Program-made: the position numbers and the translations under genes
The notes under the pieces: generated by a model
What the model saw: the letters and a program-made list of their open reading frames with translations, nothing else
Database searches by the model: none
Told to the model about the DNA's origin: nothing
Assembly: GCA_027186245.1 (NCBI GenBank)
Contig: CP114488.1
Coordinates: 818,501-882,500 of the forward strand
Direction of reading: 5' to 3'
From: Coriaria nepalensis
Lineage: Eukaryota; Streptophyta; Magnoliopsida; Cucurbitales; Coriariaceae
Length of the DNA stretch: 64,000 bases
Part shown: positions 1 through 13,065 of the stretch, in pieces
Position numbering within the stretch: position 1 is the stretch's first letter
Layout of the letters: each line of letters begins with the position of its first letter

Positions 1-1905
1 ATAGAAAGAATGAAAAGATAAAACAGTCACCCTGAGAATTGATGCAACCCATGACAATATGAGCCAAGATTGATTTGAGTATATAAAACATACGACCAAA
101 AATGTGATAGGTTAGAGAAAAAAAAACCAAGCCCAAGTGGGCGACTTGTTCGGAGTAACCTTAAGTGGAGATCTAATTGCGTGGATCCAAACAGAGCATG
201 CGTGCGTAATTATTTCATCAAAAACTATCCACCAAATCTACAAATATAGACATTTATTTGTTTTAGTTCGAATCTCGAAAATATCTAGGTATCTTTTTTT
301 AAAACAACAATTTGGGGTCACTTAAATTTGTTTCTAGCTTCTTCATTAACACAATGTTCTAACAGTACTATTAATGAATAAATAATAATAATAAAAAAAA
401 AATAATAATAATAAAAAGAAGGGGCTAACTAGTTTGATTATCAAATATTAATTAAATAAATTATAAATTCATAATCTATTATTTATCTTAATTAAACAAA
501 CATTAATCCCCAAGAAAATATTAATCCGACATCAATTTTAGAAATTAAATTGATTAAACCCATTATTTTTAGACCCACTTCAAGATCCCTATCATTTATT
601 TATTTTTCCTTTTCCAATCGCACCAAAAAAAAAAAAAAAAAAAAAAAAAAAAGCAAAAAAGGAGAAAATCTATGGATCTTCTTACGCAGAGCACTTAATA
701 TGGTAGGATGGCTACATTACCATAGAGCCTCAGTCTTAGCAGATTCACCCAATCTAGTTAGTGCAAGTGTGCATGATGAATGCAAACATCTGGGCCGTTG
801 ATTGAGATTGATGATAATGATGAATCAATGATGTTCTTATTGATCGCGATCGTGATTGTGATAAGGATCACCGGAATATGCCACGTGACAACTTCTTCCA
901 ACATGATAAACAGTAGACACCAAGCCTTATAACCCCCACTGCCGAAAAAACATGACACTCACTTTTAAACCGACGGCTGAATTTTTGCCACGTTTCCACT
1001 TCATTTTCTTCCGAAATTTCATCCATTTCGCTCCAAAATTTTCAGTCATATATCATTTCCGTTCAGATGTTCATCTCATATATTATAATTATTCAATATT
1101 CATTAAATTTTTTGATAAATTTAGATTTAGCATCCAAAAATTATTAAATTATTTATTAAATATTAATTTTTTTTATTAATTCTTAAAATAATAGAAATTT
1201 TATTTTTTATTTTTGTTTTCATTAAAAAGAAAATAAAAAATAGGAAAAAATAACGTTCGGAATTGGAAAAGGCTGATGAGTGATGAGTACAAAGCGTCCT
1301 TTCTCCCTTTCCGTTTGTGGGGGAGAAAAACTCAATGATTACAAGACTGCGCAGCCACAGCCGCCATTTCCTCTTCTTCTTTTTTACTTACTTTCTTTCT
1401 TACTTAATTACTTAATTAATATTTATTAATTAATAACAATATAGCATTTACTACTTAGTCTACTCTACTATACCTCTACTCTACTCTACTATACCTCTGG
1501 TCCTATAGAAGGACAGAGAGAGATAGAGATTCATAGAGACAGAAGAGAGAGAAACAAACATAAAACTAAGAAAGTAGACGGAGACATGAAAGAGCACTGA
1601 ATTAATTAAATATACTATTAAAGTTATAGGATAGAAAGTGAAGTGGGGGGAAGGAAAATGCAGGTGGGAGTGGGAGATTACAAAAATATCATTTTTTTTT
1701 TCCTAAATTAAAAGAAAAATAACACAGCCCCAAAAAAATCATAGTATTTATAGACCAGATAGTGAGGAGAAGAGACAGAGCATAAGCATAGAAGCTGAAC
1801 TTCTGCTTAAACTCCCCCCTTCCTCTGTTTTGTTCTTATCATATCAGCTCTCTCTGTTTTCTTCTAGGAGGAGAGGAAGCAAAAAAAAAAAAAAACAGAG
1901 CTAAT
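1..1905. other. Intergenic region and HLS1 upstream sequence
   Basis: No convincing coding region is seen; open frames are short and low in complexity. A run of about 28 A lies at 625-652. From 1441 to 1500 there is a short pyrimidine-rich tandem (tactctactatacctc occurs twice), followed by a GA-rich stretch to about 1560. A TATA-like tatttatag near 1745 lies about 160 bases before the HLS1 start codon and could be its core promoter; this is inference from spacing alone. Confidence 0.5.
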
Positions 1906-3305
1906 ATGAGAATAGTGATTAGAGAATTCGACCCGGATCGAGACCGGGTCGGAGTCGAAGAGGTTGAAAGGAGATGTGAAGTCGGACCGAGCGGGAAGCT
2001 CTCTATCTTCACCGACCTGTTAGGTGATCCTATTTGCCGGGTCCGAAATTCCCCTGCTTTTCTCATGCTCGTAAGCATTCCTACTATTTACCATCTTCCC
2101 ACTACAACACATTCTCTCTCTCTCTCTCTCTAAACTTCTTGAAATTCTGATTCAGGTGACGGAGTTGGACTCCAATGAGAAAGAGATCGTCGGAATGATC
2201 AGAGGCTGCATCAAAACAGTCACTTGCAGCAAAAAGCTCCTCCGTACCGGAAACAAATCCGCCGCCACCCCTCTTACGCCGCGGGCCGCCCCTGTTTACA
2301 CCAAAGTCGCCTACATCCTAGGACTCCGTGTCTCCCCCTCCCACCGGTAAGGCGGCGCCGCTACCCCATCCTCAATCCACTTCAATTAAAACAAAAAAAA
2401 AAACTGATTTTTTTATTTATTGATTTTTACTTTTTAGGAGGATGGGAATTGGATTAAAGCTGGTGAGTAGGATGGAGGAATGGTTTAAGCAAAACGGAGC
2501 TGAATATTCATACATAGCAACTGAAAACGACAATCTTCCATCAGTTAAGCTGTTCACTGACAAATGCGGCTACTCTAAATTCCGTACCCCTTCAATCCTC
2601 GTGAACCCGGTTTACGCCCACCGCGTCAAGCTCTCCAACCGAGTCACCATCTTCCAACTCCCTCCCTCTGACGCCGAGATTCTCTACCGCCACCGCTTTT
2701 CTACCACCGAGTTCTTCCCGCGCGACATCGATTCAGTCCTCAACAACAAACTCAGTCTCGGCACCTTTCTCGCGGTGCGGCGTGGCAGTTACGGTTATGA
2801 CAAGTCGTGGCCCGGTTTGGACCGGTTCTTACTCGACCCGCCTGAATCTTGGGCGGTTCTTAGTGTGTGGAACTGTAAGGACGTGTTCACACTCGAGGTA
2901 CGTGGCGCGTCGAGGGTGAAACGGACTTTGGCTCAAACGACGCGTTTTGTGGACCGGGCTTTGCCCTGGCTCCGTTTGCCTTCGGTGCCGGAAGTGTTCC
3001 GGCCGTTCGGGTTGCATTTTCTTTACGGGGTGGGTGGAGAAGGCCCCCGCGCGTTGAAGTTGGTGAAGGCGCTGTGTGGTCACGCGCATAACTTGGCGAA
3101 TGAGCATGGGTGTGGGGTAGTGGCTACTGAGGTGGCTAGCCAAGAGCCGCTTAGGCTAGGGATTCCTCACTGGAAAATGCTATCGTGCGCCGAGGATCTA
3201 TGGTGCATCAAGAGGCTTAGGGATGATTATAGCGACGGCTCGGTGGGTGACTGGACAAAGTCACCACCTGGCTTGTCTATTTTTGTCGATCCCAGAGAGG
3301 TGTAA
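1906..3305 (+). CDS. HLS1: HOOKLESS1-type GNAT N-acetyltransferase
   Basis: Three exons: 1906-2070, 2156-2346 and 2438-3305, all GT-AG, giving 407 residues (the Arabidopsis protein is about 403). The N-terminus carries the GNAT fold. The acetyl-CoA loop LGLRVSPSHRRMGIG lies around residues 110-124, and its RRxGxG motif is completed only when exons 2 and 3 are joined, which fixes that splice. The plant-specific C-terminal half follows (SVWNCKD, FGLHFLYGVGGEGPRA, ending SIFVDPREV) and matches HLS1 as I remember it almost throughout. HLS1 is a nuclear protein needed for the apical hook; it links ethylene and light signals to auxin response and has been tied to histone acetylation. The start is the first ATG and gives the conserved opening (RxxDPxRDxxGVExVERRCEVGPSGK). 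The exact paralogue (HLS1 or an HLS1-like copy) cannot be settled here. Confidence 0.95.
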
Positions 3306-3607
3306 AAAAGACCAAAAGAAAGAAAATTAGTAAATTAAAAGTGAAATACTGTTTTGTTTAAATTCGTCTTTTTTTGGGAGGGTAAATGTGAATTGAGGAA
3401 GAATTCGGGGTCTTTGTGTAAATATGGATAGGAATAGGGACTTCTTCTTCTTCTTCTTTGCCATTAATGGATGGTGGCATTTAAGATTTTATTCTTACAA
3501 GAAAGGCAAACGCTCATGACTGTTTTTTCATGTGGGGTTTAGAAATCTAACGTCTAATCACACTTATCAGATTACTATGAATATTTATGTTCTCCAACCA
3601 TTCATGG

Positions 3608-3640
<33 letters not shown>

Positions 3641-6600
3641 TAAATATTTTTGTGGCTCGCTCGTTACATTTTAAGTGAACAGAACAGGATGCAATATAGC
3701 CTCTCTCTCTCTCTGGCATATACTTGGTTGGAGGGAAGAAGATTTCCCCTCTTTTGTTTTGGGTTTGATTTTATGGAGGGAGAGTAAGGGCAGATAAGGA
3801 AGAAGGAAGAAAATTTTGATCAGATTGTGATATTTCAAAGTTGGAGAGATTGGAAGGGATGGGATGGAAGATAAAATTACTAAATTATCCCTTTAATAAT
3901 CAAAATGACAACAAAATCTCTTCTCTTCCCTACAAACCCTATTGCCACGTAAGAAGCTTAAACAACATAAGAAGCTCAAAAGATTTTACAAAGACAAGAG
4001 GCAAAAAAGCATAAGATTGCAAAAGTGAAAAAAATCTTTTTTCTTTGTTTTCTTCTTGATTTGGGCCTCTGATACTTGAGATTGGTTCAAAAATTCATGA
4101 TTTTATGCCTTTTTGATTTGTTTTCTTCTTGATTTATGCATTTATGTCTGCTCAAACCATGCTCCTCTCTCTCTCTCTCTCTTACATCATTTGCTGGTTG
4201 AAATCGTAGATGAACATACCTTAGATCTACTTCATGCCAACTTGAGGCGCAAAATAAAACAGCCAAAAAAACAAGAAGAATCACATTCTACATGCATGTC
4301 GGTCAATACTGTACAACAACAAGAATAAGTTGCACTATTATATACGTAGACAACAATTAAGGAATCAGTCTAATACCAAAAGAGAAACAGTACGTATCCA
4401 ACTTATATATATCAAATTAGGACAACAAATAAATACTTAAAAGATTTATGCTTTATTCTTAAAAGAGATACAAGTATTTATGATACGGTAAATACTACTA
4501 TTAAGAAATAAGTTACTATATTTATGAGATTTTGTACATATAAGAATGTGGTGACAATCAATCAGGAAGAAGAGGGTGAAAGTAACATGTAAATGTAACG
4601 CACATAATGATTGAACAAGAGAACTCCCCTCTCCCTCCCTTTCCTAAATCTCCATTCCTCTCTCTCCCACCAAGACATAGGGCTTAATAAACGGTGAAAT
4701 GGATGGGAGACTTTTTTGGGTTTTTTTCATTTTTATTTTTATTTTTATTTTTATTTTTAATTATTTTTTAAAATGGTGGGAATAAACGAAGAAGATAATG
4801 AGGAGAGACATGAAGGTACGTACACTTGGCATTAGTTTTTTTTATTTTTATTTTATTTTATCTAGCTTTCCTCGTCTTTTCCTTTCTAAGGACTTTTTGA
4901 ATTGTTAATTAATTATTTTATTTTATTTTATTTTATTTTATTAACTTCTAGTTTGGATTTGTCGATTGGCCAAAAGCGATTTTATTGAGGGAGGTTTCGT
5001 TGATTGTGACACTTGAAAAAAAAAAGAAAAAAAAAAGTTAAATAGAATTAAAATAGTTAATTAATAATTGCTTGCCCTTCCTTTATACACCTTCACGGAC
5101 TATAGTATAAGGTCAACTATAAGCATTCAATATTATATAACTTTATTTTTCCTAAATAAGTTACACCCAAAAAAATAATAAATAAATTAATAAATAATTA
5201 ATTAATTACATAAATAAAGTTCTAGAGAAGATAGCTTTCACGGGTAATGCTGCAATGTATCGAGAGATATTTGAATTCTTCACGGACTAAGCTTGATTGA
5301 TTCATCAATCAACAATTAAAAGCTACGTCATATGATTTTTACGTGTTCATGCAAAATTAGAGCCATGGATGTTAAAATGTATAGTTAAAAGTATTTTTCA
5401 TCTGGTTAGGATTGAAATGCATTTGAATAAATTTTATAAAATTAAAATTTTGAATCTGAAATCATATAAAATTTTATTGAGTTTAAGACGAATTGTATCT
5501 TTTATTTTTTATTTTTTAAATTCGAGCGTGAAAATTCTATATATATCCATTTTTAATTCAAATCTTGAGAAAATTCTATAGAATTTAAGCTTTTGATTCC
5601 CTCTTTAAAAATAACATCATGGTTAGTTGAATTATAATTTTTTTTTTATTGATTCAAGATTTTATAAGGTCAAACCATTGACCTCTTTTTTTTTTTAGTA
5701 ATATCATATGTCTTGAGTTTAACTTCATTTTAATTATTAATCCTAAATTGATTTAGAGTAACATTACCTCGAACATGAATGGAATCTTGTAAGGTTTGAA
5801 AATATAACACCATGACGATCGAAGAATCATGTTTAGCATCATTATCATAGTCATTTTGGTGTCTTATCCCCCCCTTAATGTCATATTCTTAATAATTGTT
5901 TATCTTGGCATAATCAATAAAACCCAATTTGGACACCAATCTCATTCTAATTAAGGTGGGTTTTTTCTTCGCTTCATTTGTTGTACCTAAGTGTGTCTTG
6001 TCTTAAGAAAAAAAATAAAATTAGGCATTTTTTATGATAAAAATAAGTAATATTAAAATAATTTTTATCGATTATAATTAATAAATATTAATTTTATATA
6101 TCATATCACAAATCACGTCATATATACATATAATATTAATATTTCAAATCTTTTTCAATACAATAATTTATGGCCAGTTAGGTGGCTAACTCCACTTTTT
6201 TTTTTTTTTTAAATTGTTTTTTAATATCTAATTCATTTTCTAATGTCAATTGTGTACAACTTTCTTAATACTTTCGCGCACTATTTAAAAATGTGTTGCA
6301 GTTAACAAAATTAAAATCAACATCAAAGTTAAAAGGAACTGAAATCACCTAATGGCCGATGATATTTATTTAAAAAAAAAAAAAAAAAAAAAAAAAGAAA
6401 AGAAGAAGAAGACAAATGATCGTATGTATCATTTAACTAGCTTATAGCTCTAACGCGTAAATCAACAGGATTGATTTGTCATTTGATGTTGTTTGTTTTG
6501 TATATAACAAAACAATCTAAACCGCTAAAGTTTCAATTAGGTAAGTAGGTGTGAAGTGTTAGACTCATGTTATTGTCTAATTAACCTAATCACGTACTTA

Positions 6601-9600
6601 AAATCAACTAATTATTAATTAACAAATAGTTCTAGACACAGACTCTTCAAGTTCTATTGGTTAGGTCATCCATCAATCGTGCATTTCTCTCTTCTTCCCT
6701 ACTCTTCATTCAAACATGTTCTTTAAAAGATCTTACGTGAATATTTTAGGACCATCAGTCTGAAATCATGTAAAAAAAATAGTAAATCATCGAAAATATA
6801 ATTATGGTAGCTATGACTTTTACTAGCATGAAAGCATGAGTTATGACACTTTTAAGAGGTTGTGGAATGATTACCGATTTGAAGTTAGCAAATGTTAAAT
6901 CATACTCTCTCTTACTCAGTGCAAATGATAGTTGATTATATTTTTATTCCTCATATTCTGGAACATATCATCTTTTCGATTCGTAATCACCTTCAGATTC
7001 ATGATCATACACTCTTCTATTGCTATAAAGAAGTGAATCAAGTTGCAAATGCTGTTATCAAACTTAGTCGTAACTCTCAAACTCATTCAAGTTTCTCCAA
7101 TATTACTTCTTTAGCAATTTGTTTAACAATTTCATTTGCTCATTCTTAGATTTTTTTTTTTCTTCTTCATTTTCCTTTATAATTCTTTAATTTATATTAA
7201 TAAAATTTGTGTTAGAAAATAATAATAAGAATTATGGATTCAGACTCTTTTTCATTTGAGAATTTCGTGGAATTCTCATTTGAGATCCTACCCTATAGTA
7301 AGCACAGTGTACTTACGGCTAGATCGTTGAAGGGTGGAAATGAATCATTTTTAATAATTATTTGATACCGCTTCTATCTCATTCATTCACTCTTTACCTT
7401 ATCCTTTTCACTTCCCTAGGCCAACTAGTTTCCAATTGCTGCTTAACCATGCTATTTATATATGCATCCTTCTTACATGGAATGAGAAGACTTAGGGTTT
7501 GTTTGGTATTAATTCTCAAAAATTATTTTCCCTTTTGTAAACATGAAAAATATTTTTTATAAAGAGATAAATTAATTTGGTAATTATTTATAAATTGAAA
7601 GTATTTGAAATAATTAAGTCCAAGTTATGTAAACAATATATGAATTTTGAAGTTCTCAACCTTCTACTAAGTTATGTCTCCCTCCATCGTCCGTCTTCCT
7701 CATCTAAGTCGGTGACAATAATTGCTCTATATGAAGAAATTTGAAATTTTAAGTGATCATCGAGATACATAATTTTTCTTATATTTTAATTTTCTTTCAT
7801 TTCTTTTATCTCCTTACGATTCATCGGTTTTTTTTTCTCGACCTAATATGGGCTTGAACTTAATGTTAAAGTGTTAATATCTTGATTAAAAAAAAGAAAA
7901 AAAAATGAAAATCCCAAACAAATTTTATATTTTAAATATTTTTATATCTATAATATAATTTTATGTAATTACTATAAAAATCGATTTTGTAAATATAAAA
8001 AGAAAAAAAATGGTTTCCAAATATAACCTTAAACTTCATAAATATCAATGGTATGTACTAATTAAGCATTTGAAGTGGGAGTTGATAATGATCCAAAAAC
8101 TGTTGCTTGCATCTTTCACTTTGACAAAATCCCAAAGAGCATCTTCTTTTTGAAAGAGGGGGTCTGAGAGAATGGTTTCGCTTCTTTGTCTTTCGAATCT
8201 GACCAAAACAAGAATCGGAGAGGACCAACCATGAAAGTTTGAGATTGACAAAACAGTTGAAAAAAAAAAACACATTGACTTTGACATATTTCTTTACACC
8301 GTAATGCTCGAATAAATAATATGTATCGAAGATTTCAAGGTGGAGTAGACTATTTTCAATTATTAGATTGTGATCTGTTGTTTAAAAGGGTCAATTCGGT
8401 GTGACTGTGACTCACACGACAAAGCATATGAAGTACCATTTTCGACCAAAAGGGTCCCCCTCGGAACAAGCATGTGAGTCACACTTATAAGTTTTCCGGG
8501 TAAATAAATAGACCATATTGTAGACAAGCTATCTTTGTTTACATGGGTGGGGCATATAGTAAGCTAGGTGGTATTGGTGGGGACTTATAACCTTAATTTT
8601 CTCACATCCATTACTGAAAATAAGGTCGACCAGGTGTCGATCAGATATAAGCCTTTTAAATTGACGTTTAATAAAGTAGGTACCACATTTTAGTAAATAT
8701 TTTGTAGAATTTAAACCCAAGTGAAAAACCCGAGGTCTAATTTCTAAGAATCATTGGTTCCCTTCATATCTTTCTATTGTACAATATGTGTATTTTAACA
8801 CTTTTGACAATCAACTTCATTGAATGTATGTAGGGTCTGTAATATTATTTTTATAATTAATTAATTAATTATTTTTATTATTTAAATTTATTATTTTACT
8901 TATTTATAAGTTTTAATATTTAATTATAATTATTAATTATTCTAATTTTGAATCACTTAAATTTTAATATTATATAAATTTAAAATATAAAAAAAATTTA
9001 AAAATCAGGCTTAATTTCTTTAAAGGTAAGGAAACATCCTAATATATTTACAATTCTATCTTCTTAAAAATCCAACCAAACCTAGAGAACTTCCTTCCCT
9101 TCCTTTACTCTCCCTTCAAACAAACGGACTTTTCATGATTTCTTTCATAAGTTTTAGTCTAACTTGTATTCTTTTGGGATTAGTAGATACCAGTTACTTT
9201 GCTGTCATGTATATATAAATAACATAATTTTTAAGATATATTGTGATAATCTAATCATAGTTGAATCTCAATTCTCTGTCTTTACCATTAGGCTGATTTA
9301 GTATCTCAAATATTTTTGCAGAACGAGGAGTGTCAAAAAGTGAAAAACCAGACACAACACTGCGTTAATCAGGTCCAACCGAAAGTAATGACAGAGAAAT
9401 GGCCTTACTCTGTTCGATTTTGCAATATGAGAGGTAGCAATAGTAAATAGATTTACTAAATCTACGATGTTGTGTCGGGGACAGAAGCACTCTTACCTCA
9501 TTGACATTCAATTTTTCTTAAAATTTATTTCACAAACAATATGAAATTTATTTCTCTAGTTTCTTATGCTAGCTTGCATCGATTTATGGACCGCATTTTC

Positions 9601-10146
9601 TCATCCTCCGTTTGTTAGATTGTACTTATTGAGCTGGTAGACATACCTTGGATTCTTTCTGCCCAGTACTTTGGTCCTTGAAAAGTATGTTGATTGCTGT
9701 TGACACTAACCTATACTGCTCAGGAACTGTTCTTCAAGCCAACATGTTTTTCCCTCCACCTGTTAGATAGGATAGGTTGATATTTTGGATGTGGTGGGTT
9801 GATTTGGGTCTCCCTATGTGCAGGGTTGATAATTTGGATGTGAATTATATGTTCGAACAGAATAAATAAATACATACAAACGACTATAAACCGTGACGAC
9901 CAAAGCATCAAACGACAATGTTAGTTTGGTTTTCAGTTTGGCAAACGTTGGTTTCTGGAGAGACGTTTGTATTTTTTGTAGTAAAAAACTACTGTAAAAT
10001 ATATCATGATCAACATAAATCTAACCATTTGCCCATCAGTTATCATTTCATGGCAAACCAACTACCTACTTGAAAAACAAAAAACATACCAAAACGAACG
10101 CAACAAAAAGAACAAATACTACCGGCTCTCGTTTACCATTTCCTCT
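3306..10146. other. Long AT-rich intergenic region
   Basis: Nearly 7 kb without a gene I can support. It holds homopolymer runs (T at 3608-3633, A at about 6371-6396), TTTTA and TTTAT microsatellites (about 4733-4760 and 4916-4940), and a faint RNase H-like fragment listed separately. The stretch from about 7490 to 8035 begins tagggtttgtttggta and ends with the near-complement of taaggttatatttggaa, as a small non-autonomous DNA transposon would. Around 8405-8484 two copies of a TGA(C/G)TCA-centred motif face each other. Nothing else stands out. Confidence 0.5.
6892..7149 (+). pseudogene. Possible retroelement RNase H fragment
   Basis: An open stretch of about 85 codons contains HDHTLFYCYKEVNQVANAV followed by IKLSRNSQTHSSF. 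This resembles the end of the RNase H domain of plant LINE polyproteins, where a run like REANQVADALAKLG is typical. The usual Asp of VADALA is replaced by Asn here, and no reverse transcriptase is visible nearby. It is a short decayed fragment at best, and the similarity is from memory. Confidence 0.3.
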
Positions 10147-11405
10147 TTAGCTAAGCACAAATTGACAGTGAAGAAAACCTGTTGAATCCCAAAAGTAATT
10201 AGCAATTGTACCCATAAAAAACCAAAACTGGGTTATGAAAGAGGAAGAGTTTCTTACTTGGGTCAGAATTAATGATCATGGCGGTGCCACCAAAGCTACA
10301 AATCCCTCCACTCCTCTTATACTTCTGCCAATAGCTATTAAAAGCATAAGAAGCATGAGCAACAACCGTATCCGGCTCATAACAGTTCCCGTTCACCATT
10401 ATCTCTTCACAATCCGCCCCTCCTTCTCCACAAGCATAATCCATCGCCTCCTGCAATTGTTCCGCCGGAACGGTCGGTTTCGCCACGCACCACAGCTGCT
10501 GCTGCAATGGCCCGCCCAGTTGTGGGCCTGGTGCACCCGCTGGGACCGCCGGATTGCACGGTGGCAGTGTGGGCCCCATGACGGGAAAGGAAAGTGGGGG
10601 TGAGGAATAATAATAGTAAGGGGAGTGATTGGAAACAGGGGAAGGAGATGGGGATTGTTCTGATTGTGGGATCTCTGGAAATGGGGTAAGAAGTTGTGAT
10701 TTTTCGAAGGAGAGTTTTCTAGCAACTGGGTTTCTCTCATTTTGGGGGAAAGACATGATATTGATAGTGTTCAAGTTGAAAAAATCTTTCTTTTTTATGA
10801 CACTTTTTTGAGGAGGATGGTTTAAAGTGATAGTGGAGTCGACATTTTTCAGAAAGTCTACTACATTTGAAGGTAGATGGTTGTTTTCAAAGCAGTCATC
10901 ATCTGATTCTGAGAGAGTGAAGAAAGATGAGACTTTGATGTCTCTTTGCAAACCCCATCTGGTTAGAGAGTAGAAGATGTTCTTGAGCGAAGGAAGGAGG
11001 AGTGAGCTCAGTTTAATTTGCTCTTGATTTTTGTTGTTGTTACATAGGGATAGAGAGGAGGTTCCTATAACAATGGTCGTGATTTTGGTTGATGGGTAGT
11101 GGGCTAACACTTGTGTTCTAAGCCATTGTTCTGCTAAAAGGACAGAGCTTGAGATTTCTTTCAGTTTTTGGTTAGGGACTCTAATGGCTATGGGAAGGTC
11201 GGAGCCTATAGGAGCTGTTAAGTACAGGGTTTGGAGCTCTATGATTTCTAGATCTGCAGCTGAAAAAAAGAAGAAGAGAGAAGTGTTAGAGAGGGAGAGA
11301 GTGAGAGTGAGAGCCGGTTGTCTCAAGGTTTTTACCTGTACGATCAATAAAACAGAGGAAGAACAGAGGAAAGATGAGTGTCATCATCGTCTTCTTCTTC
11401 AACAT
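10147..11405 (-). CDS. X8/CBM43 protein with a degenerate GH17-like N-terminus
   Basis: On the minus strand the exons are 11405-11336 (signal peptide), 11259-10258 and 10178-10147, giving 367 residues. Exon 1 encodes a hydrophobic leader (MTLIFPLFFLCF), so the protein should be secreted or cell-surface. Residues about 24-145 resemble part of a GH17 beta-1,3-glucanase (LPIAIRVPNQKL, HYPSTKITTIVIG, LLLPSLKNI, GLQRDIKVS). The place where GH17 enzymes have G-N-E, with the acid/base Glu, reads GTS, and most of the barrel is missing, so glucanase activity is unlikely. A Ser/Pro/Tyr-rich linker follows, then an X8 domain from about residue 278 (WCVAKP, DYACG, GADC, NGNCYEP, GGICSFGGTAM). The sixth Cys of X8 comes only from the 32-base last exon, which restores the usual ending (DPSFLHCQF). 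X8 domains bind callose, so a role at plasmodesmata or in cell-wall glucan binding is inferred. Confidence 0.85.
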
Positions 11406-13065
11406 TTTTATCTTAAAAAGATTTCGAAAATGAAAACCAAGAAGTGTTTTTTATGCGAAACCAGACAGCTCTCTCTCTCTCTTCTTCGGAAGGAGGCAGA
11501 GAGTGTTCAGAAAATAAAAGTTGACAGACAAAAAACTCTCTGTTATAGTATTATGTTAACGAGTCGCAACTCAGTTCAGCTCGACTCGGTCAATATGGGT
11601 CCCACACTTAGATTGGTAGGAAGTAGTAATAAAGACCGTATCTCCAGGGCGTGAAAGCGGTGGGAAGGGATGATTCCCGGGCAAGCCTTCAAGCCTTCTG
11701 CCCAATATTTGGGAATTCAAGATTTATTTGGTGACGACGTGGATCCAACCGTTCCGTAGAGCGATGGAGGAGTTCCCGGTTTTCAAAAAAAAGAAAAAGA
11801 AAGACTGTATCTTTGTCCGGACAGAGTCACTCACTGAGTTCGAGTTGTCGTTCTCCGTCATGGAATCGTTGCTCTGTTTTTTATGCATGTTTTTTTTAGG
11901 GGGGGGGGGGGGTGTTTGAGGCTTGAGCCCAAGAGAATTTTAGGGGCTTTATTTGTTTTGGGAACGCTTCCCTACTTCTCCTTTATTGATATTGAACTGG
12001 TCCTTGAAGAAACCCAAATGGCATTGTTTGATACAATGAAACTCTCCCTCTCTCCCTTCCATTATGGTTATCAAGTATAGCATTGAATTGAGCTCTTAAG
12101 AATAAAAAGTGAAGCTTCCTTTAAAGAAGAATGATCAAATTTCAAAACCGGATAAATTTTCGACATCTAACAACCTTTCGGGAATGATCGTCGCTTTAGT
12201 ACAAGACGATACGAACATATTGGATGCAACAGGGGCATGTTCTTGATGGGTTCGATAGGAATTTGGGTTGGTGCGTTATGTGTGCTTGAAGCTGTTGAGT
12301 GATGGTGATAAGGAATGGGGGAATTTGATGCTAAAAGTGTTTTGCAAGAGATTTGGGAGAAGCAGAAGAAGAAGACGATGAAGAGAGGGTGCACAATGAA
12401 GGAATTGCTTGGTGCGAAGGAATTGCTTGAACCTGTTTGAATGTATCATATTTGTAAAACTGGCAAGGTTTTGATAAACTGTATTTATATAATAATACAA
12501 ACTGCAGTTTGGCAACGGCATGTAATAATTAATTAATTATGTAATGGTGTTTTTTTCAATTATTTCTTTTGTTTTATTTTCCAAATAATTATTTTTTCGT
12601 CTGAAAATAAATTTTGATTGAAATTTTTTCTTATTTATTAAATTATAATGTAAAAATTATTCCAAAAAAAATATCTTAAGATATTATCTAAAAATTATTT
12701 TTTAGACTTATTATTATGAAATAATTTAAAAAAAATTATAATACCAAATACAATTTGATTATCTTGTTATCAAAACACATGTTTGAAATTTTGAATCATA
12801 TAATTTTTTACTGAGAAGGAAATGTCTAGTGGGGTCGACGCAGAAGGCGGACCCCACTAGAAGAGGAAATCAACGGTCAGGAACAAGCGTGATGGAACAA
12901 AGGAGAGCAATAGCATCACCCACCCCCATCTTGGCTCACATTCGAGGTCACCACGGAATAATTAACAGCAGCAGAGAAAAAGAAAACCCCTCTCATTTCC
13001 TTACCACTCCCTTTCTACCCTACAATCACACAGACAGATCTTTCTCTCTCTCTTTCTCTGCGAAG
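11406..13065. other. Intergenic region; possible broken small peptide gene
   Basis: A G run occurs at about 11900-11911. On the minus strand a TATA-like atataaata lies near 12483-12491. Downstream of it, 12391-12167 reads as a hydrophobic leader (HPLFIVFFFCFSQISCKTLLA) followed by a short polar tail ending in Cys. The codon where a Met would be expected is GTG (12394-12392), and no in-frame ATG precedes it. A 13-base repeat, aagcaattccttc, sits just upstream. This may be a secreted-peptide gene that lost its start, or chance. The stretch 12541-12790 is AT-rich with MITE-like ends. About 12960-13065 is probably the VDAC 5' leader. Confidence 0.35.

Noticed and set aside
2829..3143. 104-codon frame on the minus strand across the third HLS1 exon
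   Set aside because: It is the antisense shadow of the conserved acetyltransferase; the GC-rich coding sequence keeps the opposite strand open by chance.
10199..10257. Read-through end of the X8 frame (ending YGYNC) as the true C-terminus
   Set aside because: The spliced alternative gives the conserved X8 ending; a splice to the nearer acceptor at 10228 would need a 30-base intron, too short for plants.
11184..11654. 156-codon frame on the plus strand
   Set aside because: Overlaps the signal exon and second exon of the X8 gene in antisense, with low-complexity Arg/Lys/Glu content and no family.
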